A stretch of DNA of 14,587 nt from Bacteroides sp. (lineage in GTDB: Bacteria > Bacteroidota > Bacteroidia > Bacteroidales > Bacteroidaceae), in the NCBI GenBank assembly GCA_030152865.1, contig JASLIW010000016.1:1-14587 (forward strand), written 5' to 3'. Of this stretch, positions 13,225 to 14,587 are shown in pieces (position 1 is the stretch's first letter; every line of letters starts with the position of its first letter). A program made the position numbers and the translations under genes. Below the pieces are notes generated by a model, which saw only the letters and a list, made by a program, of their open reading frames with translations, was not told the origin of the DNA and made no database searches.

Positions 13225-14587
13225 ATGAAGAGAAAAAAAATGATGACTGTACTCACTTGCTTATTATTGGCTGTGGGTATGGTGAGCTGTAGTAGAGCAG
13301 ACAAATGTCCTTTGGTACAAGCCGAAGAGTATGTAGGTGTGTATAAGGGCTTGGTTCAAGTTTCTTCTGAAGGTGAAGACCTGGCCGTAGATCTAGCACA
13401 AAAAGTGTATATAGAGGCAGTAGGCAAGCGTTTGGTAGCTGTGCGTATGCAGCACTTAGACTTAGCTACTCTACCTGCAGTAAAGGAGCTTAGCTTTGAT
13501 CAGATTGAGGTTTTGAAGAAAACCGATGAGCTTATCTACCTGATGGGTGGAGCTAAACAGCTTGATTCTTATCGCATCGAGCTCGTAGAAGGTACTATTG
13601 ATGGCGATGAACTAGAGCTTGAGCTCGCTATTCAAACCGCATCTAGCCGTGGGTCAGAGGCAGCACAAACCGTAGTTTTGAATTTTAATGGACATAAGTT
13701 GGCACAAGATCAGAGTTCAGAAGCTGAGTTCAAATCAATCCGCCTGAAGAATCGTGAAGGGGAGCTTATCGAGATTATGCACACTCAGATAGATCATGAG
13801 ACACAAACGGTATTCCTCGACTTAGTCAATGTGTCTGCCGAAGATTTGAAAGAGCTCGTAGCTGAAGTAGAAGTTTCTGCAGCTGCTCAGCTTAGCCCAG
13901 CTTCAGGCAGTGTGATAGACCTAAGTGCACCTGTGGAGTTTCGCATCCAATCGGAAGATGGTGTTGTACATCGCACCTATACCGTAGTGTTAAGAAAGCA
14001 AGTGAGTGAAACGCACTTTGACTTTGAAAAGCTCACTGGCAAATACAGCAGCTTTAGAGTAAAACAAAAAGGTATGATTCCTACTCAGCAGGGAGTCTGG
14101 ACTTGGGGTTCAAGCGATGGTGGAGTAAAATCACTGCTTACATTCGGTAGAGCAGAGCGATTTGGCGTAGTGGGCACTTCCGATGCCTACAAGGGGGAGT
14201 TGGCCATGCAAATTGAAACTTTAGATACCAAAGGTGCGGAGCCAATTTTATCTTTCCCAGCTACGCCTAAGGTAACCTCTGGTTCTTTATTTTTAGGTGA
14301 GTTTATACTTGATACAGATCAACCTCTAAACAGTACGAAGTTTGGGGTGGTAGTAGCTAAGAAACCGCTGTTGGTAAAAGGCTACTACAAGTATAAATCA
14401 GGAGAAACCTACTACCACTGCCCAAATCCAACAGCTTCCACCTCACACTTGGTAGAAGAGGTAGCAGGACAAAAGGATCAAGGAATGCTTGCAGCAGTGC
14501 TTTATGAGGTTACAGATCCTGAAAAGGAGAGCTTAACAGGCTTAAATATCTATAGCTCAGATCAGATTGTAGCCATGAAGCAATTGG
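13225..14587 (+). CDS. PCMD-domain lipoprotein with N-terminal calycin-like domain, 3' end outside window
   Basis: The frame is open from the ATG at 13225 to the right edge (454 full codons). A signal peptide (MKRKKMMTVLTCLLLA, then GMVSC) ends at a predicted lipidated C22, so this is an exported lipoprotein. Residues about 33-160 (starting EEYVGVYKGLVQVSS) look like a calycin-like beta-barrel. Residues about 170-262 contain a beta-sandwich segment with VIDLSAPVEFRIQSEDG and TYTVVLRKQ. From about 265 the chain matches the PCMD fold (putative carbohydrate metabolism domain): VWTWGSSDGGVKSL, SGSLFLGEF, and KFGVVVAKKPLLVKGYYKYKSG. Such proteins are common in Bacteroidales and are thought to bind glycans or other surface ligands. 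Bases just after the lipidated Cys encode SRADK, without the acidic run typical of a surface-export signal, so which face of the membrane it occupies is open. Confidence 0.85.
   Translation, partial: MKRKKMMTVLTCLLLAVGMVSCSRADKCPLVQAEEYVGVYKGLVQVSSEGEDLAVDLAQKVYIEAVGKRLVAVRMQHLDLATLPAVKELSFDQIEVLKKTDELIYLMGGAKQLDSYRIELVEGTIDGDELELELAIQTASSRGSEAAQTVVLNFNGHKLAQDQSSEAEFKSIRLKNREGELIEIMHTQIDHETQTVFLDLVNVSAEDLKELVAEVEVSAAAQLSPASGSVIDLSAPVEFRIQSEDGVVHRTYTVVLRKQVSETHFDFEKLTGKYSSFRVKQKGMIPTQQGVWTWGSSDGGVKSLLTFGRAERFGVVGTSDAYKGELAMQIETLDTKGAEPILSFPATPKVTSGSLFLGEFILDTDQPLNSTKFGVVVAKKPLLVKGYYKYKSGETYYHCPNPTASTSHLVEEVAGQKDQGMLAAVLYEVTDPEKESLTGLNIYSSDQIVAMKQL

Overview
The window looks like chromosomal DNA from the order Bacteroidales, most likely Porphyromonas or a close relative; this is an inference. 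Supporting signs are several TAnnTTTG promoter boxes (the Bacteroidetes sigma-70 -7 element), the lack of strong Shine-Dalgarno sequences, a PCMD-type lipoprotein, the adjacent Nif3-like and C4 zinc-ribbon genes, and the amino-acid character of the proteins. No phage, insertion sequence, CRISPR array, tRNA or rRNA was seen.

Layout. (1) 1-1384, plus strand: the 3' end of a FetB/YbbM-type metal exporter permease, a small unknown gene, and a GNAT-like protein whose acetyl-CoA loop looks degenerate. (2) 1512-3533, plus strand: promoter, Nif3-like dinuclear-metal protein, coiled-coil C4 zinc-ribbon protein, strong terminator. (3) 3534-3842: a convergent intergenic spacer holding an unusual heptamer-phased tandem repeat with stops in all six frames. 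(4) 3843-7117, minus strand: lepA (elongation factor 4) then nhaA (Na+/H+ antiporter), 36 bp apart, ending in a terminator. (5) 7150-8848, minus strand: a 4-Cys TSCPD protein with its own terminator, then exodeoxyribonuclease III overlapping a C_GCAxxG_C_C redox-type protein. (6) 8908-11554, minus strand: an unrecognised lipoprotein and a 400-residue protein with a likely HEPN-like C-terminus, separated by 802 bp of apparently non-coding DNA. (7) 11905-12799, plus strand: type II pantothenate kinase. (8) 12800-13224: an intergenic region with inverted repeats and a promoter. (9) 13225 to the right edge: the start of a calycin-like/PCMD lipoprotein.

How the genes may work together. Most of the window is housekeeping: translation (LepA), ion homeostasis (NhaA, FetB), DNA repair (ExoIII), CoA synthesis (CoaW) and the conserved Nif3/zinc-ribbon pair. 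The lepA-nhaA pairing is suggestive because EF4 has been linked to ionic stress and NhaA exports sodium. The cysteine-rich TSCPD and C_GCAxxG proteins flank the ExoIII gene.

I see no clear, complete novel defence or mobile system. The best candidates for a second look are the HEPN-like protein with a missing catalytic histidine, the heptamer repeat, the inverted repeat on the last gene's promoter, and the long 9550-10351 spacer.
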